A stretch of DNA of 64,000 nucleotides, from contig CM046876.1 of NCBI GenBank assembly GCA_025667525.1, positions 484,364,557-484,428,556 of the forward strand. Reading direction: 5' to 3'. Numbering within the stretch: the first letter of the stretch is position 1; the number at the start of each line of letters is the position of its first letter. Made by a program: the position numbers and the translations under genes. Source of the stretch: Glebionis coronaria (lineage: Eukaryota; Streptophyta; Magnoliopsida; Asterales; Asteraceae). Shown here one piece after another: positions 21,908-33,320 of this stretch. Below the pieces are notes generated by a model. It ran no database searches. It was given only the letters and a program-made list of their open reading frames with translations, and was not told the DNA's origin.

Positions 21908-23245
21908 CTATCATCAAAGATGTGTCTACACATGTATCATTATCATCTTTACCCATCATTGATATATTAGATAAGGGTAAAGGGATTATGGTAGAAACAG
22001 TGGTTCCCAAGGATGCACCCCAAGTAAAGTTTGATCCATGTTGGCTTCACAACTTGAGAAAGAAGAAAGGATGAAGGAGACTGCTGTTAAGAGTAAGGAA
22101 AACAGTGGTGATGAGAGTACAGATTCAAGTGTAACGATCATTGAAGAACCAGAAAGGCTTGAATATGGTGATGAGTTGGCAAGAGAAAAACTTGCAGAGT
22201 TGAAATTGTAGGTGGATTATGAGATGCCTGAAATTGCTCAGATGTACTTTGCATGGGAAAATAAGGTACTAGAGAATCCAAACATGAATTTATTAGATAA
22301 AATTTAGGGTTTAGAGATTCTTCTAAGAGTTCAAAGGGATTGCAAGGTAATTCTGAAGTATAAAGCTAGCAAAGTTCTTTCACAGACCAAGACAGGAATA
22401 ACGGAGCTCTATTACATGTTGCTCAGATGTCATCAACAAGGTTGGACGTTTAGAAGGTTGCAGGGATTGTCCTTTATGAATTGGAGTATAAGGCTTATCC
22501 TATATAGGCACATGTGCAAGAGCAGAACACTATCAGACTTCTTTCTTATGAAAGAAAGGAAGAACTTGCAGAAGAAATGGAGATCCAAAAGGCTTTGGTT
22601 ACACCAACACCGTTGAAGAAGTGAGTTCCACTTGAGTTTCTAGAAAATTTGGATAGAGTGAATCCTATTGAAGGTGTTATAAGAAAGAGTATTAATCTCT
22701 CACCCTTGGAAGCTTCACATATGGTAGAAGTGTTACCTCATGATTCCATAAACCCTATAGTTAGCTATGAGTAAGATGCAAGTGGGTTTTGGATGATTGG
22801 CAGATATGGGAAGAAGGTACATACTTTCACTACTCTTATGTCTTTGTTTGCAAGCCTGGACAGGGAAGACTTGGCAGACCTTTGGAGGTTGATGCAAGCC
22901 AAGTATGAGACTGAAGCACCTACTTCAGTCAATGGAATAAAGATTTGGTCAACATTCAAGAGAATGTGTGCACCAGATAAAGAAGATCCAGTTTGGAAGG
23001 ATCTTGATGATGTCAGTGGAATTCAATGGCGTTTACATTCAGCAGCTGGTGTGTATCATTTGAGTACTACAAAGTTTTCTGAATATCTTCTTGTGGATGC
23101 TGAATATCCTATGTCCAAATTTTTTTTGAAGAAAATGGTGTCAACACAGCTGGAGATGGATTATTCAAGTGACGTTGGCAAAGATTTGATTAGGTTTATT
23201 TTTTTCCAACTTAATAAGATTTGTAAGAATCCTCCTAGTACTTAG
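21908..23245 (+). pseudogene. Accessory ORF remnant in right palindrome arm
   Basis: Mirror copy of the left-arm remnant. The longest open piece is 22793-23245 (150 residues: MIGRYGKKVHTF through to the Lys-rich end). Upstream, 21990-22790 has stops in every frame and several small indels relative to the left arm. It includes a region the left arm also keeps between the MITE and its outer LTR, so the two arms can be used to date each other's changes. Function unknown. Confidence 0.6.
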
Positions 23246-23296
23246 TTTTATTCAGAAACTTGATTACTAGAATAGATATCAAGTTTAGGGGAGGAT

Positions 23297-23801
23297 TGTT
23301 GGGAATAAAATGTAGCCAAGACACTTGGACGCTGACAAGAGGAAATTGGACGTTGATAGGAGGAAATCAAGAGTTGTCAAGACAAGCGTTGACATGAATA
23401 AGTTAAGCATTGATAAGAAGAAGTCAAGAACTGACAAGATACTTAGTCTACATGTTTTATGTTTCTAGTATGTTTCTAGTAAAGATATGTTCGACAATGT
23501 ATTTTCTGTAATTATCTTTACCTAAAATAGTTGATACATAGACTCTTGTACAAGGATCCTTAATCTATAAAAGGAGGCCTTTAGGTTTAGTTCGATATAT
23601 GTTTTTACACACTTTCATTGTACGCAAGTTCGATTAATCAATCAAAGTGAAAGTTTGGTTTATCTTGTTTGTGTGTTCTTGTTTAAGTATTAATTTTACA
23701 TAATACTTAAATTGTTTCTTATACAACAAAGTTTCTCTAAGTGTTTAACTTGATTTATTCTCATTTACACAAACTAAATCGATCTAAGTTTGGGATCAAC
23801 A
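23297..23801 (+). repeat. Outer LTR of right palindrome arm
   Basis: 505 bp, TGTTGGGAATAA to GGGATCAACA, with PPT TTTAGGGGAGGAT just upstream. TATA box TATAAAAG at 23576-23583. Same length as the left LTR and inverted relative to it. Confidence 0.85.
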
Positions 23802-24118
23802 TGAAACTGAAGGTGTTCAGATTTCTTCTTGGTGTTTCTAAAAGCTTGATAATGAAATTTTTCCCACAATAGAGAGGCATAGTCTAAGTTGAGGCCCTTG
23901 TAGATTCCATAAAATATTTGAGCCTGAGAAAGTCTCAAAGAATCTACACCTCTGGATTTTCCAGTCAAACACCGGATAAGTATGTTAAAATTGCCTTCCA
24001 TGGTTGTCCGAGCCTAGAAGTGTTAAACTTAGACAAATTTGGCAATTTTTCATCATAGCCGAGAGACTGAATCAGCTCTACAATTTCTTCTTTGTCTGGA
24101 TCTTGAACATATTTTTCC
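23802..24118 (-). pseudogene. ORF3 fragment (about residues 122-229), minus strand
   Basis: Minus-strand translation matches the ORF3 N-terminal domain: a DKEEIVELIQSLGY-like start, RLGQPWKAI, then LIRCLTGKSRGVDSL and LNLDYASLLWEKF, the last closely resembling MGIDYASLLWEEF in element B. It ends just where the plus-strand copy at 26799 begins. One edge abuts the palindrome LTR, the other the N1 LTR. It could belong to copy M or be an inverted part of copy A. Confidence 0.7.
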
Positions 24119-24653
24119 TATGGAAACCTTGGTTTCCTCGAATCTTTTAGCTACTAGGAACGATCATTGCTCATATGATTAAACAATGAAAGCTGAATTA
24201 GAACAGTAACCATTAACAAGGTGTTTGGGCACAATAACACATGAATTAAACAAACGGATTGCTAATTATATTAATAATCAATAATCACTAGGTGTGTATA
24301 CATTGAATCCCACACCTAGTCGACACACGCTTTAGGTTTACATCTTGTATGAATGATATGAATAAAACCTAAGACCCTTGTTCCTTTTATAGACTAATGA
24401 TTAGGATTTACAAGTGATAACTATGAATAAACATGTAAATCTTCTACTTAAATAACTAATACAGAATATTAATAAATAATATTCTGAATACTTATCCTAA
24501 ATAGATTTTCCAACAGCGTTTGACTTTTGTTGATTTCTGTCAACGCCTAATTTACTCTTGACAATGCCTTATTTACACTTGTCAACGCTGAACAAATGCC
24601 TTCATGTTTTCTTCCTTTATGAGTTTCTACCACATCAACTTTTTGACCCAACA
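24119..24653 (-). repeat. N1 3' LTR
   Basis: 535 bp; minus strand starts TGTTGGGTCAAAAAG and ends GGTTTCCATA, where the other LTR ends GGTTTCCGCA. TATA box in CCTTTTATA (24383-24391, complement). A hairpin with 10-bp arms at 24287-24320. Internal PPT CTAGGGGAAGAT adjoins it (24654-24668). Confidence 0.8.
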
Positions 24654-26263
24654 ATCTTCCCCTAGTTGATGTCGGCAAAACTCTTTGTGTATCTCTTGTA
24701 AGTTGTACATCATCTTCAAATTGCTTCCCCTTAAGTGTAGCATGTATGTCTTCCCCTTTTTGTCACATCAACAGGGAAGGAAACAATGTATGCAATCTTG
24801 AAGATTCTCCAAATGTAGGCTCTATGTAATGACCTTGAAGAAAAATAACTATAATAATTTTAAGGTAGAAGTAGAATAACCCAAACTTGTGTTCCATGTC
24901 TTGTACTATCCATGTGACGTCTAACTTATACCATTAGAGAAAAATATAAGTAGACCTCGATCCCATTGTCAAAATCCTCATCTTTTGTGAGACACTGAGC
25001 ACGATAATGTAACTCCTTCAAGTGACAGCAATCTGTCTTTGCTAGATATGACAAGTCTTCGTCACCAACCATTAAAAGCACAAACAAGTTATCTAAAAAG
25101 TCAATGACTGGGAGTGCGCGACTTTAAGATATGATAGAACATAAACTCGCAAAAATCTTCTTCGAACATTAAACTTACCATAAGAATTCTTCCCCTTAAG
25201 CCAACACCTCTTCATGACGAATTTTAATGAAATAACATCTTCATACCATATGTAAAAGTCTTGAATTGGGTAACTCTTTCACAAGGCTATCCCGATTACA
25301 TAATCTAAAATATCCATCAAATTCTTCACGAATTTGTTGCTAACTTACTTAAAAATCATTGACCGCTTTTAAAAATATCCTAGCCACAAATATCAACTTG
25401 ATATTCTGTATAAAAACGAAGATCCCATGTACCTTCGTGTGTAAATAACTCTTTTTGTGTGCCAAAATCATATCAATTTTTCAAATAGCATCTATTCCTT
25501 TTGTTGTCCAACATCCTTCTGTATCCAAGATATAAGCACTGTGTGTTGTCCAATATCGGACAACACTTGTCAGCGTTTGAAAATGTATATATCAGACAAC
25601 AAGTGTCAACGCCTCCTGTCAGCGTCAACTTTATTCATGTCAGCGCCAACTTTAAACCTGTCAGCGCCTGGCCATCACTTCTCATCCATCCCTTGTCAGC
25701 GTTACACCAATATCTATCAGTGTCACACCAACATCTATCAGCGTCTAAATAACATACATCAGCGGCTTATTGATCTAGGGTTTTACAAACCCTAAATCAT
25801 GATTTTATGTGAAAACCATAAACTGCAGCGAACTTCGACATCGAATATCTTCTTCATGAGAGCTCAGATCAAAGATCCCTTCGGTGAGATCCTAGACACA
25901 AGTGTCAAGAACCTACAGCACGAATTTCACGACGATCCAACGGTTAACGAAGGAGAAATCGCGTTTTTACTATTACTGTTCACAAAAAACAGCATATTAT
26001 CACTGTTGACTTCGACGCTTAATAATTTTTTCTTGGGGATAGATCCTGACAATCCCTCTGGTGGATATCCAGATATATGTGTGTAGAACACACACAAAAA
26101 ATTTTGTGGCGATCCAACGGTTCAATAAAAAGTTATGGCCTTCTGAATACTGCTGCGCACACAAAAACGTCCAGGAAAACCCTAGACGGATTTTTATTTT
26201 CTTCTCAAAACACGAACACCTTGATGGTCCTAGCATCACGAGCCACGAGGCTCTGATACCAAC
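24654..26263 (-). other. N1 internal region, non-coding
   Basis: No Gag or Pol motif in any frame. It includes a run of TGTCAGCG(T/C)-type repeats at about 25565-25765 and PBS TGGTATCAGAGC (complement of 26250-26261, initiator-Met tRNA type), two bases from the LTR. Short ORFs here look accidental. Confidence 0.7.
25565..25770. repeat. TGTCAGCG(T/C) repeats inside N1
   Basis: About nine spaced copies of (T/A)TCAGCG or TCAACGC at 15-35 bp intervals. Related GCGTTGACA units occur in U3 of N1 and of the palindrome LTRs. Confidence 0.6.
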
Positions 26264-26798
26264 TGCGGAAACCTTGGTTTCCTCGAATCTTTTAGCTACT
26301 AGGAATGATCATTGCTCATATGATTAAACAGTCAAAGCGAAATTAGAACAATAACTATTAACAAGGTGTTTGGGCACAATAACACATGAATTAAACAAAC
26401 GGATTGCTAATTATATTAATAATCAATAATCACTAGGTGTGTATACATTGAATCCCACACCTAGTCGACACACGCTTTTGGTTTACATCTTGTATGAATG
26501 ATATGAATAAAACCTAAGACCCTTGTTCCTTTTATAGACTAAGGATTAGGGTTTACAAGAGATAACTATGAATAAACATGTAAATCTTCTATTCAAATAA
26601 CTAATACAGAATATTAATAAATAATATTCTGAATACTTATCCTAAATAGATTTTCCAACAATGGTTGACTTTTGTTGACTTCTGTTAACGCCTAATTTAC
26701 TCTTGACAACGCCTAATTTACACTTGTCAACGCTGAACAAATGCCTTCATGTTTTCTTCGTTTATGAGTTTCTGCCACATCAACTTTTTGACCCAACA
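26264..26798 (-). repeat. N1 5' LTR
   Basis: 535 bp, minus strand TGTTGGGTC to TTTCCGCA. Differs from the partner LTR at a small number of positions. Hairpin at 26432-26465. TATA complement at 26528-26536. Confidence 0.8.
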
Positions 26799-29700
26799 GT
26801 TACACGCTTCACAAAGCTCATCATCAATTACTTCATGAAAGCCGATGAAGCTATCGATGGACGTGGAGGATTCTTCTATAATTCAGAAGATGATGATTTT
26901 CTTTTGGTAAACATGAAACAAGAAGGAGCTAAAAGTCTATATCAAGGAATTCCAGCTCCAGTTCTGGATAATCTGCTGAATGAAAAAATCAAAAAGAGCT
27001 CTGCATACAAGAAACTTCTACAAGAAAATGAAGAACATACAATGAAAGTAGATGTTGGAGAGTTAAATGTACCATAACCCAAAGGTAAAAGAAAGGAACC
27101 TAAATCTTCAGAAGCTGATACACCAACACAAGACAAAGGTAAAATAACAAGAACCGTAACGTTATGGGAGAAAAAGGCAAAGGGAAAGAAGTCACTTCTC
27201 ATGGATGAAGATATAGAAGAACAACAACCTCTTTTGACTTAAAAACAACAATGGAAGCAATTAAAGTAGGTTTTCCAGTGAAGTAGACAAGAGATAGAAG
27301 GTAGTGGGTCAGCACAGATGTCAAGGGAAACCGAAGAATCTGACATTGCTGAATTTGGAGAACCCGATTCTTACGAGGACGAGCCAGTTCATGATGAATA
27401 CGATATTCAGCAACATGAAACAATTAATATTCAATCTGTCCAAACAGAGATGGTCCATATGAAGACAGAGATTGGTGACATAAACAAGGAGAAGAGTGTA
27501 ACCAAATCTACCTCAGTGTCGGATCCGGTAGGTACTTACTTAAACCTTACTGGTCTAGAATCTACAGTTACCAACACTGATCCCTCAACAAAGCCAAACA
27601 TGGTAAATGTTCCTGTCAGTATGATCACAACACCGGTAATCAGCACCATAATGACAACTCCATCTACTGCTGTCCTATCAACCATACAACCTGTACCAAC
27701 CACCTCCCAACCATCGGCTGTTGAAGACTGCATGTTAAAGATGGAAGAACGCATGAAAGCACAAGAGGCTAAAACTGTAAGCCTAAAAGAAGAATTAGCT
27801 CGTAGACAACAAAGTGAAGAGACATTAAAAGAAAATCAAGAAGCTGAAGCAACCAATATGCAAGAAGAGCTCACTCGTCTTCGAGAACTGAAAAGGAAGT
27901 ACAGAGAGGAGAAAAGGACTCTTGCCAAAGAAAAAAAAACACTTCTTAAATCGATGAAAAGGTTCAAAAATCTCTTGATACGGAACTTCCTGCTCTGCGA
28001 GACGAGATGAAAAATATTGCTGCAAACAAATTGATGATTAAGTCTTCAGACACTCAGAAGTCAGACTATCTAATTGCTCAGAGGCTCACAGACTACGAGT
28101 TGAAGAAGCTTTTGCATGCTCGTATGGTTCAAATCGGGTCCTTCAACCAAACGGCGGCTCAAAAAGCACTTCACAAGGCTCTCAAGACGGCTATGGATGA
28201 AGATACCGATATATTTGAAAAGCATGGCACCGCCGTCCCATACAATAGTCTACAACAAGATGAAGAAAATGAAGAAGAGGATGAATCAGACAAACCTAAT
28301 GAATCTTCTGATAATGACGATGACGATGATGATGACGGTGACGGTGATGATAATGGTGATGGTGACGGTGACAAAAATGATGACAGTATGAATGAAAGCG
28401 ACAAGGACGAGGATGAGAAGATGAAGAAGAGAAAAGGGATGAAGATGAGGACGCGGATGATGATAACACAAACAAAGATAAGTCAGATGATGACGATGCT
28501 ACTAATGATGATCAAACTTCAGGGAAAGGTGACAAGACTCAAAAGGGGGATGTTATCAAAGATTAAACCACTCTTGCAATTGAGACACCTTAACAAGGAA
28601 ACGCACCAAACGAATTCATGATATTAATGCTACTACCATAGTCTCATCAGTTCTAGTTCCATATGCCCCAGCTACCACATCTACAACACAAGCACCAGAA
28701 CAACCCCTCCCGGAACCTGATCAGCCAATACCTGAAGTTTCAGAATCTGCACCAGTATAGGATATTCTAGAAGCTTAATCAGTTCCAGAATCTGAACCAG
28801 TAACGGATATTCTAGATACTGAACCAGTTTCTGACATTCTAGAATCAAGTGAACCGGCATGGGTAGATACAATCACTGTAGATGCAAATGCACCAGAGCA
28901 ACCTTGGGTCACGGAAGCTGCTGCTGTTCGTCCATTCACTCAAGCCGATGAAGGTTATTTCTCCCAACTCCTCAGCAATCCCATCGACTTCTCTGGCTTC
29001 TTAGTTTACCACTATGGGACTAATGACATAACCCCTGCTATGGTTGTGAGAGCACTCAATGATCCTAACTTCCTTGCCAATTCTAAGATCAGCAGAATGG
29101 AATGTGAATACAATGCCAATAAGCTCTTAAAAGCAATGACCACTCCTCAGCAAACATGTCTTCACAAACCTGCAAGGGCTCCTCTCCCGACAGAAGAAAA
29201 TAACAGTCAAATTACACTCGAATTCTTTGTAAGCCGTGACCTCGAGTATTTGATCAAGGGAGCAAACAAATATGCGAAATCATTAACCTTAGTGAAAGCT
29301 ATAAATTGGGGATCAATACCGTGGATTGAGGAAAAAGTTTATCGTCTCTAGAGAAAGAAAATTGTTCCTAAATATGATCATTATGTCGAACTGGGTGCAT
29401 CACATTAGGGCGCAACCGTGAGACGAGCTTACAGCTATGCATGTGGGTTAAAATCAGGTCCTCTAGTCATCTCCCAGCTCCGAATCAAAAGCATTTTAGG
29501 ATCAAGGATTCAACCCAAGGTCGGTTATCATCATTTGAAAGAAATCAGAATCAAAATAGAAGACAACAAAGTCTACACCATCATGGAAGGAGATTTCTCA
29601 GTTCTTCGCCTTGAAGATATTGAAGACATGTCGCTTCTAATGACTTAGCAAAAGGTTACACATTTGGACTCTAAAGAAGTCATTGCTTTGAACTCAGCTC

Positions 29701-30101
29701 TTCGTATGTATACACGTCAGATTGTGATCAAGAAGAGAGCTGAAGACTTACAACTTGGTGTGGAAAGTTATCAGAGGAAGCTTAATCTCACTGCTCCATA
29801 CACTGAAGTTCCTTATCACCATCGCAACAAATGTCCCTACACAAGTACAAAAAACCCGGTTCCAGGTATTTTCTACTTAAATGGATCTGGACAGAAGAAA
29901 TTCATGAGAGTCACGGAACTTTACAAGTTTAGTGACGGGACTCTTCAACAAGTACGGGACACTTTGTTGCATCTCAACGTCACCAAGAAGCATCCCGAGG
30001 TGAAAGTAGTGTGGCACGGAGGATACATCACAAGTGCTACCTACATGATCAAGAAGATTGACGCAAAGCTGAGGGAAAGACGTTTAATGAGAAGCTTATA
30101 A
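26799..30101 (+). pseudogene. Copy A of ORF3, decayed
   Basis: Plus-strand frames 26799-27076, 27318-28010, 28007-28621, 29040-29351, 29418-29648 and 29664-30101 match in order the intact ORF3 from about residue 230 to the C-terminus: RFTKLIINYF, the EFGEP acidic region, Pro/Thr linker, coiled coil, MIKSSD, Asp/Glu run, and a C-terminal domain with YLIKGANKYAKSLTLVKAINWG and RAEDLQLGVESYQRKLNL. At least four stops interrupt it. Two are TAG where element B has Trp (near 29349 and 29408). The first residues are missing and may be the piece at 23802-24118. Confidence 0.8.
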
Positions 30102-32335
30102 CGATTCGTGGGTGGCACACCGTATGGAGATCACCATAGGCTAATGGACTGATCCATTTAATATGGGTCGTACTATCTCAGTTCAAATCCATACTTTACT
30201 TGTGAATATGTATATACTGTGAATATTCTGCTTTTGTGGCCTACTGTAGTGTGAAAGTATGATATATTTTCAAGAATTTCTCACGAGATTCTAAATCTTT
30301 CAAAATATATCGTACTCAAGCACTACAACCAACCCTCATTAATTTGAGGGGGAGAATTAATATGTTCTATGGCCAACAAACGATTTCATTTTTTACCCAA
30401 AGACCGGTTAATCCATTAATATCCAAAATATTATTGGTTAGCATTTTGGATAAGAGGAGAAAATGGGATTAAGGAGACTTGTAAAAATATGTGGCTAAAA
30501 ATGAAAAAGACTTAATGGAAAATCCAACTTGATATGTGTTTTGCACATGTTAAGGGGGAGCATTTTGTTATCAAAAACACTAAAGGTACAAAAAACTCTT
30601 GATATTTATATCACAAGTACCTTAGTGATTTTTAAGGAACTTTCATGGTGAGAAATACTTACCCAAAACACACTTAACTCACGACGACTGTGGTGACAAA
30701 AGGGTGGTAGGATTAGGTATTAGTCCAATGATTCTTCCAGAACCGGAGGAATCTTCCCAAGGAAAATTCCATAGATAGAAAATAGAAGTCCTTAGGAAAG
30801 ATAGGGAATGGATTGTGAACATAGCAGAATGCCGACCAAGTACTGATGCTAGCACTAGAACAATCACAACAAGGTGCTAGTGATGATGTATTGGTAAGCA
30901 TTGAAGCGGTTGAACAATGAAAAAGAATTGTAAAGATAAAGGGTGTAAAGAAAGAAGCCCTCCTTACAACTTAGGCAGAAACTGGGTCAACACATCTTGA
31001 AGACGATAAAGTATCATGGACCCAGTGATGCGATGCACAACCCCGCCTAGCTAACTCAAATATCACTCAAAAGATTTTTGTTTTATGTCACGGAGTTCAA
31101 CACGTTATCTATCGGTTTATTCACTCCGAATAAATTGATATTGAAAAGGTGGCAATCCTCTCCAGCCTCCGCTCACCAAATCAAAATGCACCATTGCGTC
31201 TAGAGCCATGAGATCATCAAAAGTCTCATTAGGACACGTTTCATATCAAGAAAGATTTTTTATGAGTCCTACGCAATATTCTTGTAATATTGCCAGAACA
31301 TCTAAGTGATAAAGTATTACAATGAAGATGGAAATCCTGCTTGAGCCAACATCAAACAAGCTCATGGTAGGTGACACGTGCGGTTCTTTAAGAACCAATC
31401 TTGTGACAACTAGAAAGAAACAATGGTTTGATTCTTAATTGAATTCAAACTTGTTCCAGGGCCTCTACGCATTATCCAAGTGAACTTGCCAGAACACTTA
31501 GAGTGGCACTATTTAGTGTTCACAGTGATGAGTAAATATCCTTCTAGTGTCAACATTAAACAGCACTACGGTAGGTGACAAGCAAGATTCTATTAGAATC
31601 AAGCTCGTGACAACTAGAAAGCAACGATGGTGAAAATCTTAATTGAAATTCACTTGTTCCAGGTTCATGAATTGACGGCTTCAACCATGAGGATAATTTA
31701 TCCAAATGGTTCACTCTTTATGTTCGTAGTCAGCTTTGGACGGTCGATTAAAGAGAACGGATTTACCCGCGAAATCTTGTCAAGGAGATCTTTTATTAGA
31801 GCTACCTATCACAAGTACGATATAGAATATCGTCCAACGGTCTTCATCGACCGGAGGTAAAATGCTACCGAATCAGAATAAAATGTCAAAGCAATTTTAT
31901 TCGTGTCTTATTATGTTGCTGCATTTGAAGATGGTGGCGTTGCGGTGTACGGATGAAGTCGTTCTCACATGCTTATATTTTCTGCATCAACATTTCAGCA
32001 AATTTAAGAAAGTTCAACATAAAGAGTTCCATTGTAACAAACTTTGAAACTTTCAATAATTCAACAAAAGTATAAATATGTGGGACATGAAGTCATGAGG
32101 AGGCCAAATATCACAAGAAGGAAAAGACTACACGTGAAGATGATCTCAAGCTACATGACAAGTCAAAGCCAAAAGAACATGTTTCAAGCCAAAGCTCAAA
32201 AATTATTACAACATATTCACATGCAGAAAAAGAAAGAAGAAAAGAGAAACGACTACGAGCTCAAGAACGAAGACTTAGTATAGTATGCTAGGTTTAGAAC
32301 TTTGTAATTTGGAGTGACCACCCTTAGGGGGATAT
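30102..32335 (+). other. 3' non-coding region of copia element A
   Basis: Aligns by eye with 50683-52971 of element B. Contains GGGGGAG boxes and, just before the LTR, the PPT (CTTAGGGGGATAT). It has one unit of the 29-bp repeat that is tandemly amplified in B. No ORF of note. Confidence 0.7.
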
Positions 32336-32645
32336 TGTTGGAAATACGTTTTAACGTATATTAGAAGTATCGGTAACTTCAACAATATTATTAAACGTGA
32401 ATAGCTTGTAGTTAGTTCATTGTATAAAACACTAGTTACTTACCAACCCATGGGCCTGTCCATGGGTTGTAGGCCCAAGCCCACCTAGGCTTGGGTATAT
32501 AAGCCCCCTATCCTTCATGGAAAGGGGTTGATTGTTTCATTTCATTATTCATAATAAACAAGTTTCTCTCACTTTCTCTCTCTAGTTTCTCTGTCTAGAA
32601 ACAACAACCACGCTTGTTAGGATCATAGATTATCTCTATTCTACA
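32336..32645 (+). repeat. 3' LTR of copia element A
   Basis: 310 bp, TGTTGGAAATACG to CTATTCTACA, diverged from but clearly related to the element B LTR. TATA-like TATATAAG at 32496-32503. No 5' LTR of this copy is visible; its left part was lost or rearranged. Confidence 0.8.
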
Positions 32646-32976
32646 TGAACAATTGTGAACGCGATACGTGGAGATATGGTGAATGAAATATGTGGAACGT
32701 ATGGTAAACGCGATATGTGCGACATATCTGAACATGATATGAGAAACGTAGGGTGAACATGATATGTGAAACATATCGTGTACGTGCGATATAATTGTTG
32801 TGCTAACTTGAACTATGACGTGAACCGTCGGTCTGAGGATGGAAAGTTGTGCTAACTTGAGTCTGGTCGCCTAAGTTTTTTGCCAAAACTTTCCAAAAGT
32901 AAATGAGAAACGCACATCGTAAGATGGAATACGATCATGAACATGAATAACGTCATGAACGTGAGTGCAGAAAGCA
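32646..32976. other. Spacer between copia LTRs, GATATGTG-rich
   Basis: Low-complexity sequence with about ten degenerate copies of GATATGTG(A/G)AAC or GTGAACGCGATA. It resembles the first 150 bases after the PBS at 53304 (both contain GTGAACGCG and GATATAATTGTTG), so it may be a leader remnant of a related copia element. Confidence 0.45.
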
Positions 32977-33306
32977 TGTTAGAAATACGTTTTAACGTAT
33001 ATTAGAAGTATCGGTCACTCCACAATATGATTTATGTTGTAATAGCTCGTAGTTAACAAATAGTTAATTGTTACTTATTAAGTTAAGTAAGAACCGGTCC
33101 ATGGGCTTGTCATGGACCGGCCCAAGCCCAATGTAGCTTGGAAGTATAAATACCCCTTTCCACCATGGAAAGGGGTTGGTTGTTGTTCATTTGAAACTTT
33201 CATATTAATAAAATCACACATAGTTTCTCTCTCTTTCTCTCTCTAGTTTCTCTCACTAGAAAACATCAACCCACTTCATAGATTCATAGGTTATCAATAT
33301 TCTACA
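32977..33306 (+). repeat. 5' LTR of copia element B
   Basis: 330 bp, TGTTAGAAATACG to ATATTCTACA. TATA box TATAAATA at 33145-33152, followed by TCTCTCT-rich sequence probably near the transcription start. Confidence 0.9.
33145..33152 (+). promoter_or_regulatory. TATA box of element B LTR
   Basis: TATAAATA, repeated at 53140-53147 in the 3' LTR. Likely core promoter of the genomic RNA. Confidence 0.5.
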
Positions 33307-33308
33307 TT

Positions 33309-33320
33309 TGGTATCAGAGC
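33309..33320 (+). other. Primer binding site of element B
   Basis: TGGTATCAGAGC, complementary to the 3' end of plant initiator Met tRNA, two bases after the LTR; the usual copia arrangement. Confidence 0.88.

Larger units (their letters stand above)
19429..23801. mobile_element. Palindromic pair of retroelement 3' halves (inverted repeat)
   Basis: Left arm 19429-21865 and right arm 21908-23801 are inverted copies. Each has an LTR at its outer end, then a PPT, then coding remnants running toward a 42-bp spacer. Without the MITE and one copy of its target repeat the left arm is about 1886 bp, the right 1894 bp. Identity looks like 90 percent or more. No 5' LTR or PBS is present, and no target duplication is found at the outer ends (TCTTG versus TGAAA). 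This is not the product of one normal integration. Confidence 0.85.
24119..26798 (-). mobile_element. N1: non-autonomous LTR element
   Basis: Two 535-bp LTRs flank 1610 bp with no retroelement coding motif. On the minus strand the PBS follows LTR 26264-26798 and a PPT precedes LTR 24119-24653. There is no matching target duplication (TTTCC versus GTTAC), and the flanks carry ORF3 pieces in opposite orientation, so a rearrangement occurred at or near this element. Similar in plan to N2. Confidence 0.8.

Noticed and set aside
28171..28471. Ser/Pro- and Ile-rich minus-strand ORFs
   Set aside because: Antisense shadows of the Asp/Glu run in ORF3 copy A.
30679..30901. Short minus-strand ORFs in the 3' region of element A
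   Set aside because: Partly shared with 51252-51581 only because the two 3' regions are homologous; antisense to the element and without motif.
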